A stretch of 64,000 bases of DNA from positions 124,001-188,000 of the forward strand of contig JAQGDQ010000003.1 of NCBI GenBank assembly GCA_030141605.1, given 5' to 3'. The position numbers were made by a program, and so were the translations under genes. This DNA is from Tubiluchus corallicola (taxonomy: Eukaryota; Priapulida; Priapulimorpha; Priapulimorphida; Tubiluchidae). Below the pieces are notes generated by a model. The model did not search any database, was not told where the DNA came from, and was given only the letters and a program-made list of their open reading frames with translations. Of this stretch, positions 12,101 to 27,342 are shown piece after piece. Every line of letters starts with the position of its first letter. Position 1 is the stretch's first letter.

Positions 12101-15100
12101 TGTCAAAATTACTTGCATTGTTAATCACCAGATTATCACTGTTTGTAGAAGTAATGATGTGCAGTGCACCTGTTTACTTTTCAAAAATTTGATTCATGCG
12201 ACTTTTGTCCCTGCTAATATTTTATTACTTTGCATAAATAGACGATATGTACAAAAATATAATTTTTCCCAAAGCATGATACGTTTAACAGAATAGGCAA
12301 AAAGAAATGAAAAATGAATTTATTAATTTTTTTTCCTTAATATTGACACCATTCACTTAAATATTACATTGACAGATAGTGCAATCTTCATTCAATTCAA
12401 GCAGCTTTTTGCAAGCTTTCTAACACGAAAGTTTTTTCCTAGGAAATGCTACCTGCAGCTTTTGTCTAGAGAAGAAGCTGAAAAAGCTGTGAGCGAATTT
12501 AATGGTTTTCATCGTGATGGCCACTCACTTTTGGTAGCTCTTGATACCTCAAATAGGACAGGTACAGTTAAATCAGTCCATTAAATGTGATATTAGTATT
12601 GTTCAATTTTCTGTTATGTTTCAATGTTTCAATGTAAAACGTGCACTGGTTTAAAATAAATTAACAATTTTGAGTACTTATTTTTTGTTGTATACTTTAT
12701 GATAGTATTTGAAATCTATACATTCTTCATTTGCACTTTTGTTTATTAGAGATGATTAGCGAAAGAGATGTTTATGACGAACTGCCAACTTTACTTGATT
12801 TATGTGAATCTGATGAAGAAGATGCGACAGAAAATATTCGACAATTTCATTTAGAAGATGATGATCACCAGATCAACTTCAGCGTCGCAAGCCAAGAAAG
12901 GCGCCTTTTAAAAGTTTCTAATATTCCTGCCAAATATCGTGAGGTACAATGGTTGCTTTAATTTGTACTACCATTACTTTCTACTTGCAGTAAAATGAAG
13001 TGTACTTAAAAATGATCATTTTTTGTCTTTTTCAAGTACCACTGCTTGTTTCTGGCATTTCCAACTTTTTCTTACAAGTGTTCAAACCCATAAATATTGC
13101 GACCCAATCTAAATTCAGAACCATTTTCCTAAGTGTAGCATAGCTGCCACTGTCATATATTTGAATAGAGGAGCATGAACAAATCTGGAAGAAGTTGATT
13201 AATTTTGTTCATTAATTTTACTTGTTAATTTTCTCTAAATGTAGCTAGTTTCGTTAGTTTACTTGCACTTTACGTCTTTATTTTTCAGCTTGACATGCTG
13301 GAGATTTTTGACAGATATAATCCAGTGGATGTCCTGATGGTTACAGATAATGGATTAAAGTACGTTTTGACTTTTCATGTTACATTTGTCTGCTATTTTA
13401 AGTGCAGTAAGTCCTTGCTATGAGTTTTATTCATATTTCTATTGATTAGTTTCTTTCTGTTTGCTTTAAACCACCTTTCCTATCAATACATGTGCCTAGC
13501 TGGCTGTTTCTCTTCGTTAACGTTGAAGCTTATGCAGTTGTTAAATATAATAAGCACTGCATAATCAATGCCAAGCCCTGGGACGAGCTTGAGACAATTT
13601 CATGTAGGTTGCAGGCAGAATTCCTTCTTATATAGTTTACACCCAGGTCCCTATAAATTGGAGTGTATAAATAAGTCTCGCTTGATGCAAATGGCTAACA
13701 TTTAGTAGCTAGTCGGGAAGCAAAAACATATGTAATAATTGTACTGTTTTACGCATTAGTGCGTGCTTAGAACGGAATAATGCAATATGTGCTATTTTAG
13801 TGCTTCAAAGTAAGCAAAAATGTCGTTGCTTAAATAAAAACTGGCTTTGAGCAAAGTAATAAAATTGTCGTTAAAATGAAACATGCATTGTTAAGTGAAA
13901 AAATGTGTCAACGTGCTGCGTCATTAAAACTAAACATCGCTAAACGGGAAGTCATTAAGCGAGGACTTAGACTTACTGTAGTAGCAATCATTTAAGGGAC
14001 TAATTAGGGGAGGGGGAGAAAGTAGCCTATTATAATTGGTAGTTTGTTATAACCAGGGAACGTATTCCCTCTCCCTGTATACAGCATGCCAACTTGGAAT
14101 AACACTCTTTCCGTGTATAAATTTGGAATAATTGCTGTATACTTTTCTGATTATAATCCTGAATCTGTTTCAAGAGGATCATTTTGATACCAAGTTCAGT
14201 GTTCTACGTTATTTCTTTCTAACCTGAGATAATCCATGTTCAAGACGAGGTGCAGGCTGCACACTGAAAAACATAATCTTGAGAAAATCACTGTTAAAGT
14301 TTCCACTGTTTTTTGTCGCACCTATGCAAAAACACTTAGCAAACGTACGAATGGGTGGTTGCTTTGGACTTTGCAAGAGCACATTAAAATTACTGCTTCT
14401 ATAAAGTACTATTGCAGTTTGAAAATACGAGTTTTTGACAAATGCAATACTAGTTTTTAGGCAGGAAAATGGGTAAGGAGTTATTAAGTAAAATTTTTAG
14501 CATTTTTAAACAATTTCCCGGTGTTTTTATGTCAGATAATAAAAGCCTAATATGTTTTTGTTTGTTTTTGTAAAAAAAGATATTTGACTCAATTTTTGAT
14601 GCATTCTACTTTGAAGCATCATAACGCAATTTTAACTATGCCGACTTGCGGACGGTTTTGGTTTGCAAGCACACATACCTAAAATCTGTGATAACAAGAG
14701 TTAACTATAAGTTATAGAAAGGTTTGCCGCTTTTGGGTAGCACATTCTTCATTTCCACCAATTTTCAAAACTTTCTCATTAGGTTTTTATTTTTTTAGTA
14801 TTTATTTTATTATTAAAATACACATAAAACTTATTATATTTTTGTCAACATTAGCACAAGTGTTTTATTCAAGGAAAACTTTTTAGCATGCAAGTATGTC
14901 TTTAGTAGTGCTCTATCAGCTTAAAAACTCGTGTTCCTGACCGCACTCGATTCTAAAAAAAATTGTTCACATTTTATACTGCAGTGCAGGCACATCAAGT
15001 TCTAAGTTGGTTATTTTGTTACTTGATGGTGCAAGCCAGTACTTTAATTAGTTTTTTTGTTTTTTTTTAGTCATAGTTGCTACATTTGCTGTCAAACACA

Positions 15101-18100
15101 GAAGCTAGCAAATCTTGCCATGCGAGAGATGAACTATTCGGCGCTAAGTATGTCTTACCTGATTAATCGAATTAAGTGATTTATAAACAATTTTAGCAAA
15201 TTTAGCTCTTAAATTATCTTGTTAGACTACCTTAGATATTTTAAAGGGAAGTACAAGTCACATAGCATGTTGGTCCATTGGGTTTATTTTACTGTTATTG
15301 TATAATCTTATAAAAATATGACAAAGAAATTTGCAAAAAACTGTATGTAAAGCAGAAAGTTAATTTATACTACCACTGTATAAAAATTTTCAGGCGCGGT
15401 GGTAGCCGCCATTCATTTGAAAATTATGACGCCACTTTCTGGACTTTGTGACTTTTTGTAAGCACGCTGCCTAAACTAATTCAATCTGTAGCTCACCTAA
15501 TATTTTGGCAAAAATATCACAAAATTAACTATTTATCTTCTTTAAAAACTTGACAGTGCTCTGTTTTTGCTCAGCAAATTATAAACTACATCATTGGTGA
15601 AAGAATGGGCATTCAAAATGGGAGCACCCTAGCAAGGTGTTTATCACATTATTTTATTACTAAATCCTTTTTGAGAGCATTGTAATAAGCCTAACTTCCC
15701 AAAAGGTTTGATCTTTCTTTACAATTTGTTTGCGACCATTGATGGTATTACACTGGAAAACTGCAAAATGGTCTATGGTTTAGATAAAAAATACAAAATC
15801 TCCTGCTTTCAAGGAAAAAGCTGGAAAATCATTTTCAAAGCTACTAAAATGATCACGTGGCATATTGGTTATTAATGTTCTTATTGATAACAGTGTAAAG
15901 TTGAAAATGGTTTTGCTAGGTATGCTACTCTGACACACTGTGAGTCAGTAAAAATTTAATTGCCTTTTTTGCTGCCACATCCATTTATGCCAACTATTAG
16001 TATAGTATTTATCAGCATATTTTGAAGTACCACTGGTATATACCACTATTGACCAGTTCACTGTTTACTTTGTGTTGACAATCCTAAAGCATCTGCTTGA
16101 CACTTTATTAGAGATATATACTGAATTTTTTCTCAAAATTTGCTTAACTCCATGTACCGCTGAACTTTCAGCTACCTTGAAAGTAAAATTCATTTCACCT
16201 GAGGTTTCATTGTTTGAACTGTAATAGCATTAGTGTTGTGGCACTTTTACTCCAGACAAAATGCTAATGGAATCACATATATCAAAGATCCTGCCAATAA
16301 CAGTTATACTAGCAGAGCACTTTCGTTAAGCACAAGGTGGTGAACAACTATGTGATCTATGCTGCCTGCTGGAAATAAAACAATGATTCACCATTCTAAT
16401 ATGTTCTTCAAATCTCTAGCACTCTTAATAAAGTACAGATAAATGTAATGTATAGCGTGAGGACAATTGTATGCCTTGTAACAGTTCATGTAAAGTTCAA
16501 AAATACATGTTTGATGTGTATTGGCCTTGAAATTTTGCACCCTGCTAGTTTACTAGCAAGGAAGATTTTATAAAAAGACTAGATTACAGCCTCTTTGAGC
16601 AAGAGCAACTTTTTAGGTAAATAATGCTGACGGGTAAAGTGCATTCATCTGTTAAACTGTAGACACTATAGAATTTAAGCTTATAATTGGTACAAGCTCT
16701 GGCACAATCATGCAGGCTCTATTAGTTTTACACCTCAACTTGAACTAAGACTTTTGGAGTTAGAGTTTTGCATTTAATTTTCGATAAAATGACCTTGATG
16801 CATCGGCAAGTTAGTAGCGTTTTACCAAAATGGACAAATTCACTAATGTTTTGTGGCAAAGCTACCTATGGAGTAGCAGCGACGAGTTCAAAACTCAATG
16901 TACATGAACATAAACACGTGAAAGATTTTGCTGACATGCCTGGCTACAAAGGATTAGCTGGCTATTTAGATTTTTGCAAAAAAATTGCGAATGCAAAAAC
17001 ATTCTATGAGCAATTCATGCTGGATTTCGAAAAATTCAAAACGCACACTTTGAGGACAAAGTTTGTATTACGTGACATGGTCATCACTTTCAGCGTCGAG
17101 GAAGCAGCCAAGATATACAGATCTTCTGGGAAGTATCCTTCTCGTATTCCATTTGATCACATATTAGCATACTTGGAGGAGTCAAATGAATCTAAAGGTA
17201 TTCTTACATATGAAGGCACAGATTGGCACCGCATGCGGAATGCGGTAAACAAGCGCATGATGCGGCCACAACTAGTTATTGAAAACGAGGAAAGAATAAA
17301 TGATGTAATAACAGACATGATTGGGCGTATTAGATATATGCGTGACAAGCATGGCGGCTACATACCGGGGATGACCAATGAAGCATACAAATGGTCGATG
17401 GAGTCTATCGCTAGCATCTTATTTGAAGAAAGACTGGGATGCCTAAAGGAACCTGTACCAGCTGAATCGCAAAATTTTATCGATGCTGTTGGTGCTGTTT
17501 TTGAAAATGGTCCTTATGTTATTGGCCTAGCAAAATTACAACAGAAATTAAGAACACCACCTTGGAAGAAGTTCTCAGCAGGGTTCGATTACTTGTATGA
17601 CTTCACGCGTAAGACAATCAACAAAAAATTGCAAAAACTTGATTCTTCACCAGAGAATGAGAAAGATTCCTCACTTATGAGTTTTATTTTGTCTAGTGAG
17701 CAATTATCACGAAAAGAAGCATTTTCACTGATTTCAGAGCTTTTCTTTGCTGGTGTCGACACGACTTCCAACACACTGTGTTTTGCTTTGCACCTTTTGG
17801 CCCAGAATCCTAATGTCCAAGCACAATTACTCCATGAAGTTCTGTCCATTGGAAGGAACAAAATTCCATCTGCACACAATGTCCATAATATGTCATTTCT
17901 GAAAGCTGTATTCAGAGAAACTCTGCGTTTATATCCAATTGCATCAATTATGGCACGGGTGACAGAAAAAGATTTGGTTCTTGATGGTTACCACATTCCA
18001 AAAAATACGCTGTGTGGACTAGACTTGTACACAATGGGACGCAGTAAAGAGCTTTTTCGAGATCCTGAAAAGTTTGATCCCTCTCGCTGGCAACGGAGCA

Positions 18101-21100
18101 TCAATGCAGATCATGCACCTTCACCATTTGCCTCAACTCCTTTTGGCTTTGGGGTGCGCAGTTGTATTGGCAGGAGATTGGCTGAATTGGAAATGTATTT
18201 GATGATGGCAAGAATTATGCAGCAGTTTGAGCTAAAACCCCATGGTTCTGGGCAGTTAAATGTCATACAGCGTGGACTACTGACTCCCGGTCCAGAAATT
18301 CCAATACAATTTATAGACAGAAAGTGATAATTGAAGCTGCTATTATGAACCAGAAACATGTGCTAATTGTGGATAGCGAGCATATTTCCCAAAATTTGTA
18401 CAACTAGTTATTAGCAATTAGTGTGTTAGGTATTATTAACAGTTCTTTAATTTTTTTATTACTTTAGGTAATACTAACTTTCACAGGTGCTTGCACCTTG
18501 ATGTTTAACTGTAATTTACTGGTTGGTATTGTTTCCTAAACTTTTACTTCCGCAACAGTGTTATCCTGGTTACTAACTTTTGAAGCTGGAGACTGGTCTC
18601 CATTCATTTTTTTAGGATAAATTCATTTTTTAGGAAGCCTTAAATTATCACACTTTTAAGTTAACTTAGTGTTGTTTTATTATAATTTTATTATTATGAG
18701 GAAATAATATAAATATAAATAAAATATTGTGAGGAAAAGGAAACATGTTTAGATATTTTCCTTAAGTTATTTGCTTTCTTTGTACAGCCTGGCACCCTCA
18801 TTCCAGGATAGAGCATTCGTTATAAATGAAGTTAAACTATAGATTGGTTTCATATTGTTAGGCCTGGAAAACACTCCAGTTGCTTTGAAATTTTCTTATT
18901 AAGTGAATGTGTAAAAGTTGTTTGATTTTTGGTGTACGGTTATTAGAATGTTGAACCCAGAAGACTCCATAAATAGAAATAATCTAGTTTGTAAAAAAAG
19001 CAAGAACAAGAAAAAACTGTTTAAGCTAAACTCTTGGTGACTTTATGTTAACACCGATAAACAAAATTGATATCTGTGGAGCCATCAGTTTTTCTACATT
19101 CGCAGTGTCCAGTGCACAATAGCGGTAATGACACACACGGTTGTGATAAACGGTTGCAGCAATACACACGCCCTTCCTGATGTCTGGCAAACATGACTTC
19201 AGACAATTATCATAGACACCTTCAGGATGATAAGCAAGTGCTGCCACTAAATGCTTGACACTGTATTGTAGTGTGACTGCAATGTAAACATGAGATTATA
19301 CATTTATTTGTGCATTACGCTTCATTCTCTGTCCTTATTACATCATACTACTGACACCCATCCAACTCCAGTTAGACTAACTGTCACGTAGTTTTTTAAG
19401 AATATTACAGGGAGTACCCTTCAGGGACGTATAACACATTTCGACTCACTTGGAGGGGGAGGGTGTCAGTGGGTCAGAGCCTTCACAACATAAGTTTCGT
19501 TTCTTTTTGACAGATCGCTTAAACTTGGTTGTAGAAACAGTGCATCCTCAATCACCTCACAGACATCTCATGCAGGATTTTTCCTTGCAGTCACCCCAAA
19601 CACGGCTTGCTTCCTCCTCATCGACCTCTGGCGTGCACATTGCTCTGGAGGATATACTGCCATCTGGATGTTAGTTTTATTTTTTTCATTATTAATTTCA
19701 ATTGTAATAACCTTTATTTAAAGTAAGGCATAACTTTACTTTTTAGCTGTTAGCATAAACCTCTGAAGCTGTTATAATTGTCTACTGCAGTTAGTGTACT
19801 ATACTTGCATAACACTGATAATATTTATACTACTTTTACTCTCAATGCACACACCAGGCAGGCACAAGCATGAACTATTTTCAGCCTGCTCGTTTCAGAT
19901 TAAAACCTGCTGCTTAATCAATTAGATCTGTTTCTGGCACTCTGGTTAGTCTGTCTTAACTGACATGGCAAGCAAAGTACATTTATATTATATGCATGTG
20001 ACATCTTCGCCATCTATTGATAAAAAGTGTCATGTATTATAAAAGAATGCTTGCTTTCTTTACAATAAGCAGAATATAAGCTTTTATCCTGGCAATCCTG
20101 TAAGTGAAAAAATAGCTGCCTTGCAAAGAATGTAAATCTGTAAACATTTTACAAGGAAGTTGGTAAAGGTTCGTGTATTTTTTATATGAAAACAATAGAC
20201 TTTCTTAGTTTAATTACTTGATTTTTGCAAAATATGCTTTTTTGGACCAACTGTTGTTCCTCTGTAATAAACATGGCTGAAGGTAAAAAAAAATTCTGAA
20301 AAAACATTAACTTTAACAATTCTGAAAAAAAACATTAACTTTAGCATAGTAGCTTTACCCAAATCAAGTACAATAATTCACTTACAATTTTTTGAAAACT
20401 TCTTCAAGGAAAAACAGTTTGACATTTAATCTGGTCATCACATTATCACAAAGGTCTTGGTAACCTTTAGTCACACACTTTTTTACTATTTTACTATTTA
20501 AAATTTTTGCTATTTTCACTAGAACAATAATTGGTGATGTAAAGTTTACTCCATATAAATTTATTTTTCTGTTGCAGCTAAGCCGAAAGATGAGCACTTA
20601 CTTGAAACTAGTGAAGATAAACTGCCCGTATCAATGACAAGAATGGTATGTAAAATGTAACTTCGGTGGTTTGGTGAGAAATAATATGTGTGATTGATTC
20701 ATTCAACTTTATCTAATACATTGGAAATTGTGCAGTAGCGGCCCACACTCCCAGTATTAGCAAAGTGTAGCATTATCTTCAGAAACACTGCCAAAAATAG
20801 TCTGCTATACAATAAAACAAATATAAAAACAACATCATTTACGTGCTTCAGTGTTCTACTTGTTAATACCTAGCACTCCTGCCAGTTGCAACTGCCCACG
20901 TTGCACAGTTGCTCAAATTTGGAATTGTATTTGTATTTGTTAAATACTTTTGCACTATATCTATATAAGACTGCAGTCGAACAACTTTGGCTTTTTTGTT
21001 GGTTCAAGAGCTTTACGTAGTACTACATAAAAAGGAAATTCCTGCCAGTAACATCAATGGTTGTCCTTCCCAATGCAGTTTTTATATTTGGATTTGTTTA

Positions 21101-24100
21101 CTCTAACGGTTTTCTTTACTACATCACACAGATCATAAATTTATCATTTGAAATTTTTCTGGTCATTTGATACCTAATAACTTCTGTATAAATATTTTTG
21201 AAAATCATCTTTCTTTTTGTTGTTTAATTTTTATTGTCCATTATTCAGCATTGCATAAAAGTGCAGGTTCAACTGAAGTAGATGGAATTCTAACCTTGGG
21301 CTCTTCGGAAAACCTTTGTGAGATCTAAGCAGAGAAGGTGGAACTTTCCTCTATTGTACATTAGCTTCGGAGCTTCAGTGTCTAACACTTTGCCAAGATA
21401 TTTTCCCAAATTATCATCTCCATACTAAATCTGATGTTGGTTTTTCTGGTCGTATAATTGACATTGAGATTACATTTTTCTAGATGTCTCCTAATTATTA
21501 GCTTAACATCGTAAATTGTTTCTACCTTATTTGCTATGGAAGGGATATCAGGTATCCTTGTACATAGCAGACTTATCATGTTTTAGCCATTTCATCAGTA
21601 TCACCTCATCATTTCTTAATATTTATTTATAATTTTTCGTTTTTTCCTCCTTTTGTACTTACATTACTTACACCCTTATTTTGCTATCATGTTATCCATT
21701 TTCATTGCACATCTCTTACACCTAATGCAATTCTCCATTCTGCAGTACAATTGAGCTTTCCATGTCCTAACTTTTAACTCAGCTGCAAGCAGTTGCATAT
21801 TAATTGCTCACTTAATGAATATTGTTGGTAATTTTGTTTTCGTTTTGCCTACTATTGTGCAATTGTATATAATATAATTGTAATTGTGTGTTTGTCTAAT
21901 AAACAATCCATAAAGTTCCAGTTCTATTTTGTTTAAAACACTGGTGATGGTGGTGCCGTGTTTCATGTTTTATGAACTTTGCATTGAGTTCATTTTGTTG
22001 AAGATTTTTTTTTTGTTTTAGTGACTTTACTGTTGCTTATATGTTATAACTCGGATGCATTTTGCAAAGCTGTGGGTTCAGTATGTATTAATGCTTGTTA
22101 ATAGGATTAATAACAAAGATATTTTATGCTGAAAAGTTGACTGTTAAGCATGAGACAATATGCCTGTCATCCACAGCATATCAAAGCATTACGATGCTTG
22201 AGCTGATAGTTCAGTCTTGCCCATCTCTTGTTTAGATTTGTATTGTTTATATTTGAAACATAATTACTTGTGGTGTGTTAGTAGTAATGGCAAGCATAAT
22301 CAACTACTTGTAATCAGTTACTTGCTCACAAGTCTCTGGTGTCGATTAGTTTGTTAAGTGATTGAATACTAAATGATTGCTTTCTTATTAATGAATTCAT
22401 AATAATTTGAACTGCAAAGGATGCAAACTGCAAAAACATTCTGAAAAACAAAACCCCTATAGCTCCACCTTCAGGGATTTCAGTAAAGCTTTAGCATACA
22501 CTGGGAGCTACTCCGCTTTGAAACAGATGCTGACGAATGATCTTAAGAATCAACCACTAACTAAAATTAATCAGCGATTAATTGAAATTTGCAGTATCAC
22601 GCATCGCTAATTAGTAGCACTATTCAAATACCTAGTTTAAATGTTACCACAAATAGAAAAGTCTACTGGTAGCTAACTGGTTATTACTAATTACATGTAT
22701 TTACATAGCTTTTATATATTAGCTGATTGTGCAGCTGCTTGTGATATAATAATCATTACATAAATAGTTAATAATAATTAACTATTTATGTAATAATTGC
22801 ACTTATGTGTCAAATGGCTCATATAAAAGCAGGCGCAGTACTTAACTACTTGTGGAGTGTTATAAAATATGCACTTTGTATGAATATCAAAAGACGCAGA
22901 TTTTCCGAAAAGAATTTTATAACACTGGACTCCTAAATTCTGGCCCTGTGTAGCTGGGATCCCGTAAAGCCAATTTTTCATGCACAAGTGTATCTAATAT
23001 AAACTTCAAGTCATGAGCTAGCCTCTATTCTGTGCCAAGGCTTTTGTAATCATGGACAATCTTTCCATCACATCTTTGTTTTATTATATTTCTTACTTGA
23101 AAGTAATGAAGAACAAGAGATGAGAGAAGTATTGAATAAGTATTATGTTACATAAATCATTAGAAATTGTTAGACAGCTTGTGTACAAGTAACAGTTGTA
23201 GTAAACAACCTATGCTGCAGCTCACTAACACTTTTACTTTTTGCAGGTTTATAATACTATGTTTTATAATTGTTGTGGGCATCGACCAAGGCAAATGATA
23301 TCTTTGCCTCCAGAGTTTCGACTGATGGTGACTAATGTCGCAGACGGCGTTCACTTCTGGGGGCACATAAAGCACAGTGTAAGCTATTTTAATGTAGCTA
23401 AAAGTTTAAATACTTTTTTCGAACTAATTCTTTTGTATACTTTATTGCACATCATTATGTTTTAGTTTAACTCCTATTGTGTGGTGTGGTTTTATAAATT
23501 CAGCAATAGAGCTGCAGTTGACTTTAGAATACCTGTAGTTACCCTAACTTAGTGGGCAACTATAGAATTATTGGTTTTGTGTGTCTGTTTGTTTGTCTCT
23601 CCACCTGCCTGCCTGTCTGTTGCTCCCACTTTTTGGGATATTCTTGGATCAATAGGTGCAGATTTAAATTTTTCCAATTTTTTAAAGATTTGCATGTAAC
23701 AATTATAGCATGTTATAATATAGCTGCTACTAATAATGTGGCAGAGCAGTAAACACCAGTACCTGCCAAATGAACCATGGTTCATTAGTCGTTGTTGGGC
23801 AACAACAATCAGGAACTCATTTTAATTTAACCACATGACATGACTGTGGCTATGTTATTTCACAGACATTTGATATAATTAATATTTTAAGTGAACATTA
23901 CAATCCGTGTCAATGCAGAAAATACATTTTTGTGGTTGTCTTCATGTAGATTTGGATAATTATGCCCTTCTGCTGAGTGCTCTCTAGTTTATTTAATAAT
24001 TTTATTTACTTTACACACAAACAAAGTACTATTGTTTGCTTATTTAATAATTAGTTAAATAAATTCATATAAATTATCATTGACAGTAAATACTTGAGAT

Positions 24101-27100
24101 CTGTTCAGCCATACTTACTATCTACAGTTCTGCATAAGTGTAATTATGTAAATGAAATTAAAAGCAAGTAAATACACTCATAAAAATTATTGCTAGGATT
24201 GTATTTATTTTAGCTGCATGGGTCACAATTTTTTTGCTACCTTTTATCAAGGTTTTAAAATTAAACATGGAAAACTATATGTTTCAATTAAATTTTTAAA
24301 CTTCCTTTCTGTTCACAATGGCACCCATCTAAAATTAGATTACACTGAAGTGCACGCTACAGATCAGGGTAAATCAATTATCTGTTCTAAGTTACTGAGT
24401 TTAAACATTTGAATGTAATATGATTATGACTAACAGTTGAATTGCGCGTTCATGCAAAATCGTCTGGGCGATGCTAGTTCCTGTTTCCATTATCTGAACA
24501 GATCGTCAAGCATGATTGATATTAATGAATAGATGCTTTAGAAAAAACCTACTTCCTGGTTGCAAACCATCTTATTTTTTATTGGTAGTTTTGTTAGCAA
24601 AATCTCAACTTAATTTGACGTAGTTTCTGTGAACTGCATATCTCTACTCTTATGAAGTTCTTTGTGAAGCCTTGATAATAATTTAGCCAGAAGTGACAAG
24701 AAGTTTCTGCTGATAATGCTAATATGAATTCATTGCATTCTTGTATACATTTCAGTCTACAATTAATGAGCTAAAAAAGCTGGCTGAATTGAGATCAGCA
24801 CTTGACCAACTTCAGCAGTTTGAGTTTTCAAAGAGCATGATATTTTGTGCGGCTCCATATGAAGGTGAACTCTACAGGTAAATTGTTAGCTGAAATTGCC
24901 AGTAGCTTCAAATCTGTTATTGTGTCTATGTTACATTTATTGGGCTTAAAACAGCTTAGTCTTTACTTCATTTGTTTCTAACATGCTAAGATATCAAGTT
25001 ATTTTTTCCAGCAGAAAACATTGTTTAAATATTCATGGTTGAAGTTAGGACGGAATATTTGTTTCACATGATTTTTTGTTGGCTGTTTTCACGTTGAAAT
25101 AAACTTTATTTTTTGAAAGTAAAGAACAGTTTTCGGAACTTTTCTGAAATGTTATTTTATTTTACACTCTCATGAATTGTCATGTTTAGTCCTCCACTTG
25201 AACTGCATGAGAGCATCACATTTAATCAGCATTTTATAACTGGAGGGTGCTTGTTGTATAAAAATATAAAGTTTTTCTGGTAAAAAATAATAATTATTTG
25301 ATATGCATAACTATATAGCTTGATCTACTGACTTAATTTTTTTATTTTAAAAACATTAAATTTTATATCCTGCATTGTTTGATTTTTATAGTATTATTCA
25401 ATTTCTGTATCGTCTGATGATTGCAGGGGGTACACATTGAATCTGCTGCCTGGAGATAAAATGAGGGTGTTCTATATAGACTATGGGAACACCATTGACA
25501 TCAATAGAACGTTACTTACACGAATTCCAAAATATCATATGGTGTGCCTGCGACCTCAAGCTGTACCATTCAGGTTGGCATGTAAGTGGTCTTATTTACT
25601 CGTTTCCTACTAAAATACAATAAACAGGAAATCTAGGATTCTTTGAAGGTTTTTCTTTAATGTATTCGTAACAAGTTGTGCAAAATGAAAAGTGTCAAAA
25701 ACTACATAGGTTGTTGTACATTGCTCTGTTCTTTAATGATTTTACGTAGTATTGTTCAGTGTTATCTTTGTAATACAATGCATTTATATTTTTGCTAAAT
25801 GAAATGCCTAACTGCCTAACAAACGTGGTTCCCAATGCCAAAGTGTATCTGTTTGCACAAGTTAACACAAGATAAGAGCTTGAACAAAATTAAATTTGGC
25901 TTGATATCAAAATAAACATTCATTTTTTTACTGTATTGTAATTATAATTGAGAAAAATTGTGGAAAGTGTCCTTGCCTTTAACTTGTCTTAATAAATAAA
26001 TGAATTAAACTCCTGATATTTTCTTAAATGACTAAATGATGATAATAATAGTGAAAATCTAAGGTAATTGGAAAAATTAACGGATATCATCTGTTACGAT
26101 TACTCACCATTACGGGTATGACAGACAGAGTTATAAACTTAAAGGGTAAGAAAAAGCAATTTTAAATTGTGTCCTAAAAAGTTTCACACAAAGTTATGTT
26201 ACTTAGCATTATGCTCACCTGCTTGAAAGACTTAGGTAATGACAAAAAAATCCTAGCGTGTTAAAATGTTCACGCCAACTAGCAAAATGTTACTGACTTG
26301 TCTTCCCAGTGTAAACCACTGACTTACCAAAAACGTATTTTTTAATCTTATTGACAAGATACAATAATTTACAGTTTTGCTTAGTTAGTGAAACGTGTGC
26401 TACGAATGCTCTAATTATTTTTTCAAACAATTTTATGTAATGTTCTCTAAACTTGTTTCAAATGATCTACAGTTAACATAGCTCTACAGCTTTGTTAACA
26501 TAACAAATGATCTACAGTTTTCGCCATCCCGTCCTTATTTCTCTTTTGTAGACTATTATAATAATTTGAAGGCAAATAACTTATTCTGATTCTGATTCTG
26601 ATTCTGGTAAAACCACTAAATTGTGTTACTGTTATTTGCTTCCTTTTATGATTTAGTTTGTGGCTACAAAAATCTCTGACGAAATTCAGAATACACAAAA
26701 ATAATTCTTTTTTACAATTGCAGCTATAAAATGAATACAACATATGGCACATACGAATATAGTTACGGATTTATATTATGATGCAGGCTAATAAGAAAGT
26801 AAAGTGGTATACATTGAATTAATCTATAGAAGTGGCATAACCATTTTTTAAATAGTTGGCTTTTAGCGTCTTATCTGCTTTTTAATGTAATGAGACCTGC
26901 TTTCAGATAAAAAATTTATTTTATTGTTACTGTTGTTGTTACAGTTGTTAATGTGGAGAAAAATGGTGGTGCAACAAAACTGCAAGATTTGCTCTTGATG
27001 AAAGAAGTTGGAGCTAAACTAGCACTGACTTCAGTTAATGAACGTGTATGTATAACTTATAGCTTTGTAATTGTTTCTGACTTGATTGATTGATAAATTC

Positions 27101-27306
27101 TTCATTGCCATTAAAGTACATGCAATTAGTCAGTCATTTTATGATAACTAGACTGTTAATTGGCAATAACATCATTCTAAGCTAAATTATAAAAAATGTT
27201 GTAATTAAATGAAATCTGGCTACTAAAATGCATTTATTACAACACACATCTCACAATAGATTGCTAAAATGATACACACACGCATGCACACACTCGTGTG
27301 TGTGTG

Positions 27307-27342
<36 letters not shown>

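Larger units (their letters stand above)
12750..15147 (+). other. RRM module 4, with acidic N-terminal segment
   Basis: Exons 12750-12943, 13289-13359 and 15071-15147. An acidic stretch (DLCESDEEDATEN) precedes β1 LLKVSNIP. Helix 1 is LDMLEIFDRYNPV, and the last exon has SCYICCQTQKLANLAMREM in the β3/helix 2 position. Phases are 1-0-2-1 as in the other modules; the middle exon is 71 bp here rather than 59. This is the most divergent module and its RRM assignment is the least certain. Confidence 0.65.

Noticed and set aside
16768-16788. Upstream TTG as start of the P450
   Set aside because: Animal nuclear genes start at ATG; the ATG at 16789 has a good context and gives a mitochondrial-type N-terminus.
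22407-22610. 67-codon plus-strand frame in intron 15
   Set aside because: No recognisable similarity; removing or adding it would disturb the phase-0 join of flanking exons without gain.
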